Origin: Treponema sp.
GTDB lineage: Bacteria > Spirochaetota > Spirochaetia > Treponematales > Treponemataceae
Direction of reading: 5' to 3'
Assembly (NCBI GenBank): GCA_024402505.1
Contig: JAKSTP010000026.1
Location: forward strand, 1-34,408
DNA: 34,408 bases
The position numbers were made by a program, and so were the translations under genes. Shown in pieces: positions 1 through 8,113 of this stretch (positions are counted from its first letter, which is position 1; every line of letters starts with the position of its first letter). The notes beneath the pieces are model-generated. The model was not told the DNA's origin. It made no database searches and was given only the letters and a program-made list of their open reading frames with translations.

Positions 1-4
1 AAAA

Positions 5-50
5 TGCACCTCCTAAAATTGAACTTTATTTGTCCAACTTTAGGGGTGCA
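5..50 (-). terminator. Long inverted repeat, probable terminator of the carboxyltransferase gene
   Basis: Two arms of 20 and 19 bases (5-24 and 32-50) face each other across a 7-base AT loop. On the minus-strand RNA all differences between the arms except one bulged A become G-U wobbles, and the 3' arm is followed by UUUU. It starts about 53 bases after the stop codon of the minus-strand gene ending at 103, so an intrinsic terminator fits. The arm ending at 50 also resembles an IS3-type insertion sequence end (a GTTGGACA-like core with TGCACC at the tip), so an IS remnant or a tiny palindromic element is possible. The window edge prevents a decision. Confidence 0.5.
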
Positions 51-102
51 CTTCAGTAAGGTGCCTTAATTTTTATCTACTCTAAATTTTTCCCAGACTC
101 TA

Positions 103-1593
103 TTACAGCGGAATGTTTCCGTGTTTTTTCTTTGGACAGTCTGTTGATACCTTCTGCATCAAGAAGTCGAAACTGTCTACAATGCGTTTTCGTGTATCTT
201 CTGGTTCAATTACTTCACTTACATAACCACGTTTTGCAGCAATTGTAGGTGTCATAATTTCATTTTTATAAGCTTCTTTCTTGGCAGCAACTTCTGCGGC
301 TTTTGCAGGATCAGCAAGTTCTTTTGCGTAAAGGATTTCTACTGCACCTTCAGCACCCATAACGGCAATTTCTGATCCGCTCCAGGCGTAAACAAAGTCT
401 GCACCAAGGTGTTTTGAACACATTGCAATGTAAGCTCCACCATAAGCCTTGCGAAGAATTACACTTACTTTAGGAACAGAAGCTTCTGAATAAGCATAAA
501 TTACTTTTGCACCATGGCGGATAATACCTTTCTGTTCTTCCTGTGGGCCTGGAATAAAGCCTGGTACATCAACAAGAGTAAGAAGAGGTACATTAAACGA
601 ATCACAGTAGCGTACAAAACGAGCGATTTTATCTGAAGAGTCGCAGTCAAGAACACCACCAACTCCAGCTGGATTATTGGCAACAATACCAACTGAGCGG
701 CCGTCAACTTTTGCAAAGCCAGTTACACAGTTTTTGGCAAATTCTGCACTTGTTTCAAAGAAGCTTTCATCATCAACAAGGCAGTCAATAACTTTGCGAA
801 CATCATAACCCTGGCGTGGATTTTCTGGAAGAATTTCTGTAATAGCCTTAGCTTTTTTCTTTGCATCGTAGTGAACTTTTGCTGCTTTTACAATTTCATC
901 GCCATAGTAGTGAGGAATGTAATCCAAAAGTTTTCTTACGCTGGCATAACATTCATCTTCTGTTTCTGAACGGAAGTGGGCAACACCTGATTTCTGTGAG
1001 TGGATCGAGGCACCACCAAGCTCTTCTGCAGAAATATCCATGAACATTACGGATTTAACTACTTTAGGACCAGTGATGAAAAGCTGACTGATTTTATCAA
1101 CAGCAAAAATGAAGTCAGTAATTCCTGGTGAATAAACAGCACCACCAGCACAAGGACCTGCAATGATAGAAATCTGAGGAACAGATCCAGATGCACGTAC
1201 GTTCTGGTAGAAAAGGTCACCATAACCGCAAAGTGAATCAACACCTTCCTGGATACGAGCTCCACCCGAATCGTTGATTCCAATTACAGGACAGCGAACT
1301 TCAATAGCCTTTTCAATCAGCTGTGCAATTTTTTCTCCGTGCTGAAGGCCAAGTGAACCACCCTGTACGGTGAAATCCTGGGCATATACGGCTACACGGC
1401 GACCGTTAACTTTTCCAAAACCAGTGATTACGCCGTCATAAGGAATATCTTTTTTGTCCATGCCGAAGCTGGTACAGTTGTGGCGTACACCCGAATAAAT
1501 CTCTGAAAATGAATCTTTATCACAAAGAGCATTGATGCGTTCAATAGCATGCAATTTACCTTTAGCATGCTGTTTTTCAATATTGTATTCCAT
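103..1593 (-). CDS. mmdA: Biotin-dependent acyl-CoA carboxyltransferase (methylmalonyl-CoA decarboxylase alpha / propionyl-CoA carboxylase beta type)
   Basis: A 496-residue cytoplasmic carboxyltransferase that moves CO2 between a biotin carrier and an acyl-CoA, most likely propionyl-/methylmalonyl-CoA. Both crotonase-like halves are present. The N-terminal half has GINDSGGARIQEG (about 105-117) and the oxyanion-hole loop GPCAGGAVYSP (146-156). The C-terminal half has VDVPGFIPGP (341-350) and RKAYGGAYIAM (381-391). The length is slightly below the usual 510-520 but no motif is missing. Biotin-carrier and decarboxylase-membrane subunits are not seen next to it; they could lie beyond position 1. 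In an anaerobic Treponema a role in succinate-to-propionate metabolism or Na+-coupled decarboxylation is plausible, but the sequence cannot separate MmdA from PccB. The start has its own promoter (1601-1629) only 7 bases from the ATG. Confidence 0.85.
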   Translation of the reverse strand: MEYNIEKQHAKGKLHAIERINALCDKDSFSEIYSGVRHNCTSFGMDKKDIPYDGVITGFGKVNGRRVAVYAQDFTVQGGSLGLQHGEKIAQLIEKAIEVRCPVIGINDSGGARIQEGVDSLCGYGDLFYQNVRASGSVPQISIIAGPCAGGAVYSPGITDFIFAVDKISQLFITGPKVVKSVMFMDISAEELGGASIHSQKSGVAHFRSETEDECYASVRKLLDYIPHYYGDEIVKAAKVHYDAKKKAKAITEILPENPRQGYDVRKVIDCLVDDESFFETSAEFAKNCVTGFAKVDGRSVGIVANNPAGVGGVLDCDSSDKIARFVRYCDSFNVPLLTLVDVPGFIPGPQEEQKGIIRHGAKVIYAYSEASVPKVSVILRKAYGGAYIAMCSKHLGADFVYAWSGSEIAVMGAEGAVEILYAKELADPAKAAEVAAKKEAYKNEIMTPTIAAKRGYVSEVIEPEDTRKRIVDSFDFLMQKVSTDCPKKKHGNIPL

Positions 1594-1600
1594 GCCTTCT

Positions 1601-1629
1601 ATAATAATATAGAGACTTTATTTCGTCAA
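1601..1629 (-). promoter_or_regulatory. Promoter of the carboxyltransferase gene, predicted leaderless
   Basis: On the minus strand, TTGACG (1629-1624), a 17-base spacer and TATTAT (1606-1601) are followed by AGAAGGC and then the ATG at 1593. Transcription would begin at or beside the start codon. An AGAAGG purine run resembles a ribosome site but would lie at or before the predicted transcript start. Just upstream, ATGACA (1631-1636) and TGTCAT (1650-1655) form a loose inverted repeat that could be an operator. Confidence 0.45.
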
Positions 1630-1661
1630 TATGACATTATTTGATTTTTTGTCATTTTCAA

Positions 1662-2555
1662 CTATAAACCGAGACTCATAATCCAAGGATAAAGCACTTC
1701 ATCATTCCACTTTGTTTCAGTGAGGAATTTGCTTTTTTTCATGCCAAACCCGTGTCCACCTTTTTCGTAATGAAGAAAATAGTGTTCTATGCCAAGTTCA
1801 GTTAATGCAGCATCAAGACGAACTGAGTTTTCATAAATTACAGTTGGATCATCTTCACAGGCCAGAATAAAGGTTGGAACCATTTCTTCAGTTACTGCCA
1901 TTTCCATTGAAAATTTATCCAGGTTTGCCTGGGAAGGTTTATTTCCTAAAAGACTTTTCCTAGACCAGGCATGACCAATATCATACTGCATTGTTACTAC
2001 AGGATAGATTGGCATTACGAAATTTGGAGCAACGGATTCTCCTGTAACACCAAGTTTTTCAATTTCGTTTATTCTGTCACCAAAAGCTCCTGCCATTGCT
2101 ACAAGGTGACCGCCTGCAGAAAATCCAATGGCACCAATCTTATCTTTACTGATTCCATATTTATCTGCGTTTTTTCTGATGTATGAAATTGCAGCCTGAA
2201 TATCTTCAAGCATAGCAGGATAATGATAGCCTTTTCCAGATACACGATAACGAAGTACAAAAGGAACAATATTTTTGCTTTTAAACCATCTGGCTGTAGC
2301 ATAACCTTCATGAGGCATTCCAAGGTGATGATAACTTCCACCAGGACAGATTACAACGGCCATTCTATCACCCTCACCTTCCAGGGCTTCTTTTGCACAG
2401 TTTTCATCAACATAAAGAACTGTGTCATTTACACTGCGTTTCATACCGGAAACATTTTTCCAAAGTTTGATTCTTTCGTATTTTTCACAAAAAGATGGAA
2501 GGGTACAAAATAGAATTAATGAAGCAATAATGATTGATTTGATTGATTTTCTCAT
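1662..2555 (-). CDS. Secreted alpha/beta-hydrolase, carbohydrate-esterase/lipase-like (BD-FAE type)
   Basis: A 297-residue alpha/beta hydrolase with an N-terminal signal peptide (hydrophobic about 8-22), so exported. Visible catalytic elements are the oxyanion strand CPGGSY (70-75), the nucleophile elbow GFSAGGH with Ser146, an acid candidate in ACEDDP (Asp235 or Asp236) and His268 in GGHGFG. This matches the esterase/lipase group that includes bacterial feruloyl and acetyl-xylan esterases, and its neighbours two genes upstream are a GH43 enzyme and a feruloyl-esterase-like lipoprotein. Removing acyl groups from hemicellulose is therefore the best guess; the exact ester is unknown. A cysteine sits near the end of the signal peptide but is preceded by Phe, so a lipobox is unlikely. 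No Shine-Dalgarno is visible; a TATACT box (2570-2565) lies 9 bases before the ATG. Confidence 0.75.
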   Translation of the reverse strand: MRKSIKSIIIASLILFCTLPSFCEKYERIKLWKNVSGMKRSVNDTVLYVDENCAKEALEGEGDRMAVVICPGGSYHHLGMPHEGYATARWFKSKNIVPFVLRYRVSGKGYHYPAMLEDIQAAISYIRKNADKYGISKDKIGAIGFSAGGHLVAMAGAFGDRINEIEKLGVTGESVAPNFVMPIYPVVTMQYDIGHAWSRKSLLGNKPSQANLDKFSMEMAVTEEMVPTFILACEDDPTVIYENSVRLDAALTELGIEHYFLHYEKGGHGFGMKKSKFLTETKWNDEVLYPWIMSLGL

Positions 2556-2608
2556 AACAAAATTAGTATATAAAATTTACCATAATTTTGCCAGCAATTT
2601 CGTCCCAA

Positions 2609-3598
2609 CTACATATTGTTGATCTGAGAAAGAAGCACCTCTTTTTCCACATCTTCCATGAAAGACGTGTAAACAGCATTCCGAAGCAGAATCTTTTTTA
2701 GATTTTCGGAAAAACGGCTGTCCTCTTCAAGGAGTTTAAATTCTTTTGCCACATTGGTGCTGCAGACAGTCATAAGATCTGAATTTATGGAACACATTAT
2801 ACCGTGCTGAAGGAAAGTCCACAAAGGATGTGTTGAAACATCAAAAGCATTACGGGTTTTTATATTAGAAGAAACACAGCATTCAATACCAATATTTCTG
2901 CGGCTCATAACATCCATAAGATCATCGTCCATGGCGGAGCAACAGCCGTGTCCAATCCGCCTTGCTCCAAAACTAACGGCATCCCGGACATTCTGAATAT
3001 CCATATCAATACCACAGTGAATGGTAAATGGCACATCCATGTTCGAAGCAAGTTTAAAAAGAGCCTTATATCTGATTGTAGGAAATATTGCCTCAGGACC
3101 AACAAGATCCAGAGCACATACTCCTTTATGCAGATACTTTGCAGCAACGCGAAGTGTTTCAAGATTTTCGGCATCGTTATGCATATCCCGCATACAGCAA
3201 AGAATAAGGTTTCCATTTATATGAAAATCATTTTTTGCACTTTCAAGTCCTTTTAGACAGGCTTTTACAACTGTTTCCTGATAAAGTCCTTTCTGACAGT
3301 GATACTGAGGACTCACCCTTATTTCACTGTAAACGATTCCCTTTTCGGCCAGCTCTTTCAATAAAAGATAGGTTGCCTTTTCCAAAGATTTTTCAGTCTG
3401 GGTTACTTTATAACAAATGTCGAATTTTGAATAAAACTCAGGCATGGAACTGATTTCTTGAGGAGCAACTAAAAATAGAGAAAGCTTTTCTGCCGTCTTT
3501 TCCGGAAGCTTAATTTTCTGGTCTTTTGCAAGCTCCAGTATTATTTCCGGCGAAAGAGACCCTTCTAGATGAAGGTGTAAATCAATTAAAGGAAACAT
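2609..3598 (-). CDS. add: Adenosine deaminase family protein, atypical active site
   Basis: A 329-residue TIM-barrel metal-dependent hydrolase of the adenosine/AMP deaminase family, expected in the cytosol. The family signature is clear: HLHLEGSLS with His8 and His10, TIHCG with metal ligand His194, GHG at 216-218, VSSNIKT, and INSD with zinc ligand Asp274. Odd points: the residue after HCG, normally the catalytic Glu of HAGE, is Ile197, followed by Asp198, and the residue after Asp274 is Leu. Canonical deamination of adenosine may therefore be lost or altered. A ribosome site (AAAGG) precedes the ATG. A TATAAT box (3620-3615) lies just upstream, so it may be transcribed separately from the GH43 gene, whose stop is 30 bases away. 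Confidence 0.75.
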   Translation of the reverse strand: MFPLIDLHLHLEGSLSPEIILELAKDQKIKLPEKTAEKLSLFLVAPQEISSMPEFYSKFDICYKVTQTEKSLEKATYLLLKELAEKGIVYSEIRVSPQYHCQKGLYQETVVKACLKGLESAKNDFHINGNLILCCMRDMHNDAENLETLRVAAKYLHKGVCALDLVGPEAIFPTIRYKALFKLASNMDVPFTIHCGIDMDIQNVRDAVSFGARRIGHGCCSAMDDDLMDVMSRRNIGIECCVSSNIKTRNAFDVSTHPLWTFLQHGIMCSINSDLMTVCSTNVAKEFKLLEEDSRFSENLKKILLRNAVYTSFMEDVEKEVLLSQINNM

Positions 3599-3627
3599 AT
3601 AAAACCTTTAACTAATTATACACCCGT

Positions 3628-5160
3628 TTATTGGATTTCTGTATCAAAAAATGCTTCGAAAATTGCATCTCCGCCATTTTTATTTCCATATATAAAAAGG
3701 CCGGCTCGTGTTCCAGTAAAGTGATCCAGCAAAAAAGACAGCTTGAATGGTTTTCCCATAATTTTCCAATCATCTTCTGCCTTTTCACGATACTGCACCG
3801 TAACAAAATCTTTCATATTGGTGAAATCAAAATTAAGTTTAATCTGTACTTTTGAACCTGAAAGTTCAATCTTTTCAAAAAATTCGGGACTGGAAGTGTC
3901 GTTTCGGCTAGATTCCACTTTTCCATCTTTTAAGGCCTTTTTCCCGCCTACTACATAATATTTTCCGTTTTCCTTAGTAATTCCACCAAAAACATAATTA
4001 CTCTGAAAAGCACAAAGACCCGCTACATCACCTTCCAAAAGTTTTGATCCGTCTATAAAAGCCACAGCACGAGGTTTAAATCCCACAAGCCGCTGGGTAA
4101 GTACATTCTGCACTATAACAGGATTTGCACCACCCTTTTCATTTTTAATCACAAGATCTCCATCACTGATCTTCCAGTTTTTATTGTTGGGAATATGATT
4201 CCACTCCCAGACTGCTTTTAATACTGGATTTCCATCTTCGTAATCAAAATCATCACTGGCACTTAAAGGGGCATATTTATAATTTGGATTCAGATCACTT
4301 ACTTCTATTTCTTTTGAAACCTTACCGTTTTTTCCAAAAACCGGCATATCATTTTCAAAATTCACATCCACAAGAACTGGCATTCGTCCCGCAGCTCCCC
4401 GGTCCTGAAAAAGCACTGCGTACCATTTTCCGTCAGGAGTATCCACAAGTCCCCCCTGAGCAACTCCCTGACCGCAGTATCCCATATCGTCAGAAAGCAC
4501 TTCTCCGCCTTTCCAGGGGCCTTCAAGTTTATCAGCTACAAAACAGCATTCCGTGCGTTTCCCGCCTGCAGGCCAATGAATGGTAAAAAGATAATATTTC
4601 CCGTTTATTTTATATAAATGACTTCCTTCGTGGCCAAGCATTATACTGTCGGAATCTGAAACTATTTCTTTATTAAGTCCACCCTTTTTTGCAGTAAGAC
4701 AGTCTGGTTCAAGTTCTGTAATGGAAATATGACGGTTTCCATGCACTACATAAGGAGTTCCGTCATCATCAAAGAATAGCCCCGGGTCATAATAAAAGGC
4801 TTCACCAGCGGTCTGTTCCCATGGACCTTCCGCACTAGAGGCTGTATAGAGATAGGATTTGTGAGTATCATTTGCTATATGAAGTGCGTAAAATTTTCCG
4901 TTAAAATAACGCAAACTTCCGGCCCACATGCCGCTTCCGTAAATGGTTCCTTCTTCCATTCGGGCAGCAGGATAGTCTTCCAGTTTTTCGTAAAGATGAC
5001 TGCAGATTTCCCAATCCTTAAGATTATAGGATTTAAGGATTACACCCCCTGGCATAAAATGCATGGTAGTTGAAATCATGTAATAAGTATTACCAACTCT
5101 TATTACATCAGGATCAGGCATATCTGTAAATACTATTGGATTTTGCGCTGTAACAGTCAT
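3628..5160 (-). CDS. Glycoside hydrolase family 43 (beta-xylosidase / arabinofuranosidase type)
   Basis: A 510-residue GH43 enzyme, an inverting glycosidase that trims xylose or arabinose from hemicellulose fragments. An N-terminal five-bladed propeller is followed by a C-terminal beta-sandwich (about residue 290 onward). Using the ATG at 5160, the catalytic base is in MPDPD (about Asp16), the pKa-modulating Asp is near DPGLFFDDDG (about 125-134), and the acid Glu is in LGHEGSHLY (about Glu178). The start at 5160 is preferred because it lies one base after the stop of the preceding gene; an in-frame extension to 5199 overlaps that gene and adds a non-conserved stretch. No signal peptide is seen, so it probably acts in the cytosol on imported oligosaccharides. 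The run DVIRVGNTYYMISTTMHF points to the subfamily 12-like branch. Confidence 0.88.
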   Translation of the reverse strand: MTVTAQNPIVFTDMPDPDVIRVGNTYYMISTTMHFMPGGVILKSYNLKDWEICSHLYEKLEDYPAARMEEGTIYGSGMWAGSLRYFNGKFYALHIANDTHKSYLYTASSAEGPWEQTAGEAFYYDPGLFFDDDGTPYVVHGNRHISITELEPDCLTAKKGGLNKEIVSDSDSIMLGHEGSHLYKINGKYYLFTIHWPAGGKRTECCFVADKLEGPWKGGEVLSDDMGYCGQGVAQGGLVDTPDGKWYAVLFQDRGAAGRMPVLVDVNFENDMPVFGKNGKVSKEIEVSDLNPNYKYAPLSASDDFDYEDGNPVLKAVWEWNHIPNNKNWKISDGDLVIKNEKGGANPVIVQNVLTQRLVGFKPRAVAFIDGSKLLEGDVAGLCAFQSNYVFGGITKENGKYYVVGGKKALKDGKVESSRNDTSSPEFFEKIELSGSKVQIKLNFDFTNMKDFVTVQYREKAEDDWKIMGKPFKLSFLLDHFTGTRAGLFIYGNKNGGDAIFEAFFDTEIQ

Positions 5161-5161
5161 T

Positions 5162-6187
5162 CTACCAAAGATTCCTCGCACAAAAATTATAGAAGCCACT
5201 GGAAATGGCCGGATCCCCGTGATCAGATTTTTTTACAACATACCAGTCATGTGGAACGCCGTTTTTTGTGTAGAGTTCATCATAGCTTTCAGGAAATTTT
5301 CCTACTACGCTGTCCTTGTCACCACAAAGAATAAGTGTATATGGTGGAGTCACTCCTTCACCGTAAGATATTTCTTCTTCCTTAAACTGTCCTACATGGA
5401 GTGCAAATCCGTCTTTTCCAGGAACAAGACCTGGAGCCGGAGCAACAGCACAGATATAACCGAACAAATCAGGACGGTACATTCCAATGGCCAGGGCTTC
5501 ACGTCCACCCATAGAAAAACCTGCTACAGCCGTATTCTCACGGCCTTCCTTTATTGAATAGTGTTCCTTCATGTATGGCATAAGATCGTCAACAAGATCA
5601 TTTACAAAGTTATCGTAAGCGTCAAAATTTTCCTGAGTAAATCCTGTACAAACATCCATTGTTTTAGATGCAAACATATAAGGATATACAATGATAGTTT
5701 CTTCCATCAGGCCTTTCTGCATAAGATTATTAAAAAGAACTCGGGTTCCACTCTGCTCAGTACCAACCATTGATTTTTCATCACCAAAAATACCGTGAAG
5801 CACGTACAAAACCGGATACTTTTTTTCAGAAGTATAATCCACCGGTAGGCTGATGATTACATTTCTTTCCTTTTCACAGGTTTTTGAGTAATATTTTGTA
5901 GTGATTTTTTCACCGATTTTTTCACCAGGCTTTCTAAGATTCAAAACTGCAGGACAGTACATTTCAAAGGTTTTATCTCCAACCTGTACTGTTTCTACTT
6001 CTGCTACTGTTGATGTTTCGCCTGTTTCTTCTACTTTTGAAGCTACACCTTCTGCCATCTCTTTTTTCTGCTGTTCATTTACATCCATTTTGTTATCCTC
6101 CTTTTTAGTACTCTTATGCCCGCAGGAAACAATGGAAAGAACCGCAGTAAATACCAGAACGGAAATTAATGTACGTGACTTTTTCAT
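5162..6187 (-). CDS. Feruloyl-esterase-like lipoprotein (esterase D / PF00756 fold)
   Basis: A 341-residue surface or periplasmic esterase. From the ATG at 6187 the protein starts MKKSRTL, with a hydrophobic stretch and a lipobox SIVSC (lipidated Cys about 22), then an acidic/Lys linker and the alpha/beta-hydrolase domain. The domain shows YVLHGIFGD (oxyanion strand), GFSMGG (nucleophile Ser about 225), CGDKDS (acid Asp) and DHGD (His about 323), as in the XynZ-type feruloyl esterases. The 6187 start is chosen because GAGGTG sits about 5 bases upstream; a start 12 bases earlier has none. It is the first gene of an operon with the GH43 gene, which begins one base after its stop. Transcription is likely controlled by a LacI-type operator at 6206-6220. 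It probably releases ferulate or acetyl esters from arabinoxylan; the ester specificity is inferred. Confidence 0.82.
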   Translation of the reverse strand: MKKSRTLISVLVFTAVLSIVSCGHKSTKKEDNKMDVNEQQKKEMAEGVASKVEETGETSTVAEVETVQVGDKTFEMYCPAVLNLRKPGEKIGEKITTKYYSKTCEKERNVIISLPVDYTSEKKYPVLYVLHGIFGDEKSMVGTEQSGTRVLFNNLMQKGLMEETIIVYPYMFASKTMDVCTGFTQENFDAYDNFVNDLVDDLMPYMKEHYSIKEGRENTAVAGFSMGGREALAIGMYRPDLFGYICAVAPAPGLVPGKDGFALHVGQFKEEEISYGEGVTPPYTLILCGDKDSVVGKFPESYDELYTKNGVPHDWYVVKKSDHGDPAISSGFYNFCARNLW

Positions 6188-6205
6188 ATTGCACCTCAAC
6201 TTTCG

Positions 6206-6220
6206 AGTAAAACGTTTAAC
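6206..6220. promoter_or_regulatory. LacI-family-type operator in the esterase/GH43 promoter
   Basis: The near-palindrome GTAAAACGTTTAAC (6207-6220, one mismatched pair) has the AAACGTTT core common in LacI/GalR-type operators. It begins 2 bases after the -10 box, so it covers the transcription start, a classic repressor position. Read on the minus strand, 14 bases (TTAAACGTTTTACT) recur exactly at 10738-10751 upstream of a sugar-binding lipoprotein gene. Confidence 0.6.
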
Positions 6221-6222
6221 TA

Positions 6223-6251
6223 ATTATATATTTACTTTCCTACTAGTGCAA
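6223..6251 (-). promoter_or_regulatory. Promoter of the esterase/GH43 operon
   Basis: On the minus strand, TTGCAC (6251-6246), exactly 17 bases, then TATAAT (6228-6223). The predicted start near 6216 falls inside the operator at 6206-6220, and the ATG at 6187 has a GAGGTG ribosome site. Confidence 0.7.
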
Positions 6252-6270
6252 TAAATATTTAAACAAAATA

Positions 6271-6311
6271 AAAGCCGTTCCCAAAGTGAAGCTCACTAAA
6301 GGAACGGCTTT
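6271..6311 (-). terminator. Terminator of cstA, insulating the esterase promoter
   Basis: Perfect 11-base arms (6271-6281 and 6301-6311, GC-rich core CCGTTCC/GGAACGG) enclose a second small hairpin AGTGA/TCACT (6285-6289/6293-6297). On the minus strand it is followed by TATTTTGTTT. It lies 31 bases after the cstA stop and just before the next promoter. The flanking As and Ts may allow function in both directions. Confidence 0.85.
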
Positions 6312-6342
6312 CTTAAAATTAATTTCTATTTCTAAAAACTAA

Positions 6343-8043
6343 TTATTTGTTTTTGCGCTGTTTAGCAAATGTCTGAACACCTTCGATAACGAGGATTACA
6401 GCAAGTACAGTCATAGCAGCAGCGAAGATGAGCTGGAACCAGTTGCCCCAGAACATTGCACCTTCAGCTCCAACAACCATAGCCTTGATTTTTCCAATAA
6501 CTGTAAGAACAAGGCTTGTGAGTGTAGCTGCAAGCATGAATACCATTGGGATGTAGAACATTTTGTTGTTCTTTCCAACTTCACCAAGCCATGCACAAAC
6601 AGCAAGGAGAGCGATACCGGCCAAAAGCTGGTTAGCAGCACCAAAGAGACCCCAGATTGCTGAAAGTTTGAGGAATCCGAGTGTAGCACCAACTACAACC
6701 ATCAAACATGTACCGAACAATGGGTGAGCCAATACTTTGCGGATACCAGAAGCATCTTTCCATGTAGCTTCGTCTTCTTTGAGGAAGAGTTCAGAGAACA
6801 TGAAGCGGCTCAAACGTGTAGCTGAGTCAAGTGATGTCAAAGCGAATACTGAAACTGCAAGAGTAAGGAGAGCAGATATTGTGTTGTAAACACCAGTTCC
6901 TGGTTTTCCGAACAATGTAGCAATACCAGCACCAAAGATAGCAGATGGAGAACCAAAGTCACCTTTATTTGCCCAAACTACACCAACAGCGATCAAAGAA
7001 ATGATACCAAGAGCAGATTCGATCAACATTGAACCGTAACCAATAGCTTTAGCATTCTTTTCGTTATCAATCTGTTTTGAAGTTGTACCAGAAGCGATCA
7101 ATGAGTGGAAACCAGAACAAGCACCACAAGCAACTGTAATGAACAGTGTTGGGAAAATGAAGTTTCCGCCAACTTTCCAACCAGCAAATGCAGGGATTTC
7201 GAATGTTGCAGAACCAGTGAATGTGCTCATGATAATACCAACTACAGCAATAGCGATCATTGCGTAAAGAAGGAATGATGAAAGGTAATCACGTGGCTGA
7301 AGCATGATCCAAACTGGAATCAAAGAAGCAACTGCGATATATACAGAAACAAAGATAATCCATGCTGTGCGGTTCATAACAAAACCAACATTCAAACCAA
7401 AGATAACGATGGCAATAATACCAACAATACCAATGATTGTAGCAGGAAGTGTTTTAACACCACATTTGTTTGTAAGAATACCATAAATTACAGCAAGAAC
7501 AATGAAGAGAACAGAAATAATAGCTGTTGTCTGATTGTTTGTTGGGTTTGTAGTAAATCCAAATTTTGCACCGTCTGCAGAGAAGAATGTACCGGCAACA
7601 ACGTTTACGAATGAAGCGATAACAAGGATCAAAACGAGAAGAGCAAAGATGATGAAGAGTTTTTTAGCTCTTTTACCCATTGAAGATTTAATGATTTCTC
7701 CAACAGATTTACCATCGTGACGGATAGAAGCAAAAAGGGCACCAAAGTCATGTACACCACCGAAGAAGATACCTCCGATAACACACCACAGGAAAACAGG
7801 AACCCAACCGAATACAGCAGCCTGAATAGGACCGTTGATTGGACCAGCACCAGCAATAGATGAGAAGTGATGTCCCATCAGAACAGCTGGTTTAGCTTCA
7901 ACATAGTCAACACCGTCATTTTTTTCAAGAGCAGGTGTTTTTTTAGTAGGGTCGATTCCCCACTGTTTTGCAAGCCATGAACCGTAGAATACGTATCCTA
8001 CGATAAGCAAAGCAATAGCGGCAAGTATAATACACAATGCCAT
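6343..8043 (-). CDS. cstA: CstA-family carbon starvation / peptide-pyruvate transporter
   Basis: A 566-residue inner-membrane protein with about 14-16 hydrophobic helices. The N-terminal signature region is present: HHFSSIAGAGPINGP followed by FGWVPVFLW (about 58-85), and FHSLIASGTTSKQI near the middle. The family imports peptides or pyruvate, often under carbon limitation. At 566 residues it is shorter than the roughly 700-residue enterobacterial CstA/BtsT and matches the short form common in anaerobes and spirochaetes. The start is well supported: AAAGGAGG lies about 8 bases upstream. It is monocistronic, with a strong terminator at 6271-6311 and nested inverted repeats at 8073-8113 upstream. 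The substrate cannot be decided from sequence. Confidence 0.88.
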   Translation of the reverse strand: MALCIILAAIALLIVGYVFYGSWLAKQWGIDPTKKTPALEKNDGVDYVEAKPAVLMGHHFSSIAGAGPINGPIQAAVFGWVPVFLWCVIGGIFFGGVHDFGALFASIRHDGKSVGEIIKSSMGKRAKKLFIIFALLVLILVIASFVNVVAGTFFSADGAKFGFTTNPTNNQTTAIISVLFIVLAVIYGILTNKCGVKTLPATIIGIVGIIAIVIFGLNVGFVMNRTAWIIFVSVYIAVASLIPVWIMLQPRDYLSSFLLYAMIAIAVVGIIMSTFTGSATFEIPAFAGWKVGGNFIFPTLFITVACGACSGFHSLIASGTTSKQIDNEKNAKAIGYGSMLIESALGIISLIAVGVVWANKGDFGSPSAIFGAGIATLFGKPGTGVYNTISALLTLAVSVFALTSLDSATRLSRFMFSELFLKEDEATWKDASGIRKVLAHPLFGTCLMVVVGATLGFLKLSAIWGLFGAANQLLAGIALLAVCAWLGEVGKNNKMFYIPMVFMLAATLTSLVLTVIGKIKAMVVGAEGAMFWGNWFQLIFAAAMTVLAVILVIEGVQTFAKQRKNK

Positions 8044-8072
8044 CTTTCTTTCCTCCTTTAGGAAATTAAATA

Positions 8073-8113
8073 AAATTTATAAAAAGCAGTTTATAAATTT
8101 GTACTGTTTACAA
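8073..8113. promoter_or_regulatory. Nested AT-rich inverted repeats upstream of cstA
   Basis: A perfect 11-base inverted repeat, AAATTTATAAA (8073-8083) and TTTATAAATTT (8090-8100) around a 6-base spacer, touches a second one, TTGTA (8099-8103) and TACAA (8109-8113). The second overlaps the stop codon of the upstream gene. No clean -35/-10 pair with 17-base spacing was found. The repeats could be operators for cstA or a weak hairpin after the upstream gene. Confidence 0.4.

Noticed and set aside
5161..5199. N-terminal extension of the GH43 enzyme as a signal peptide
   Set aside because: The extra 13 residues contain two Arg and no proper hydrophobic core, and overlap the preceding gene.
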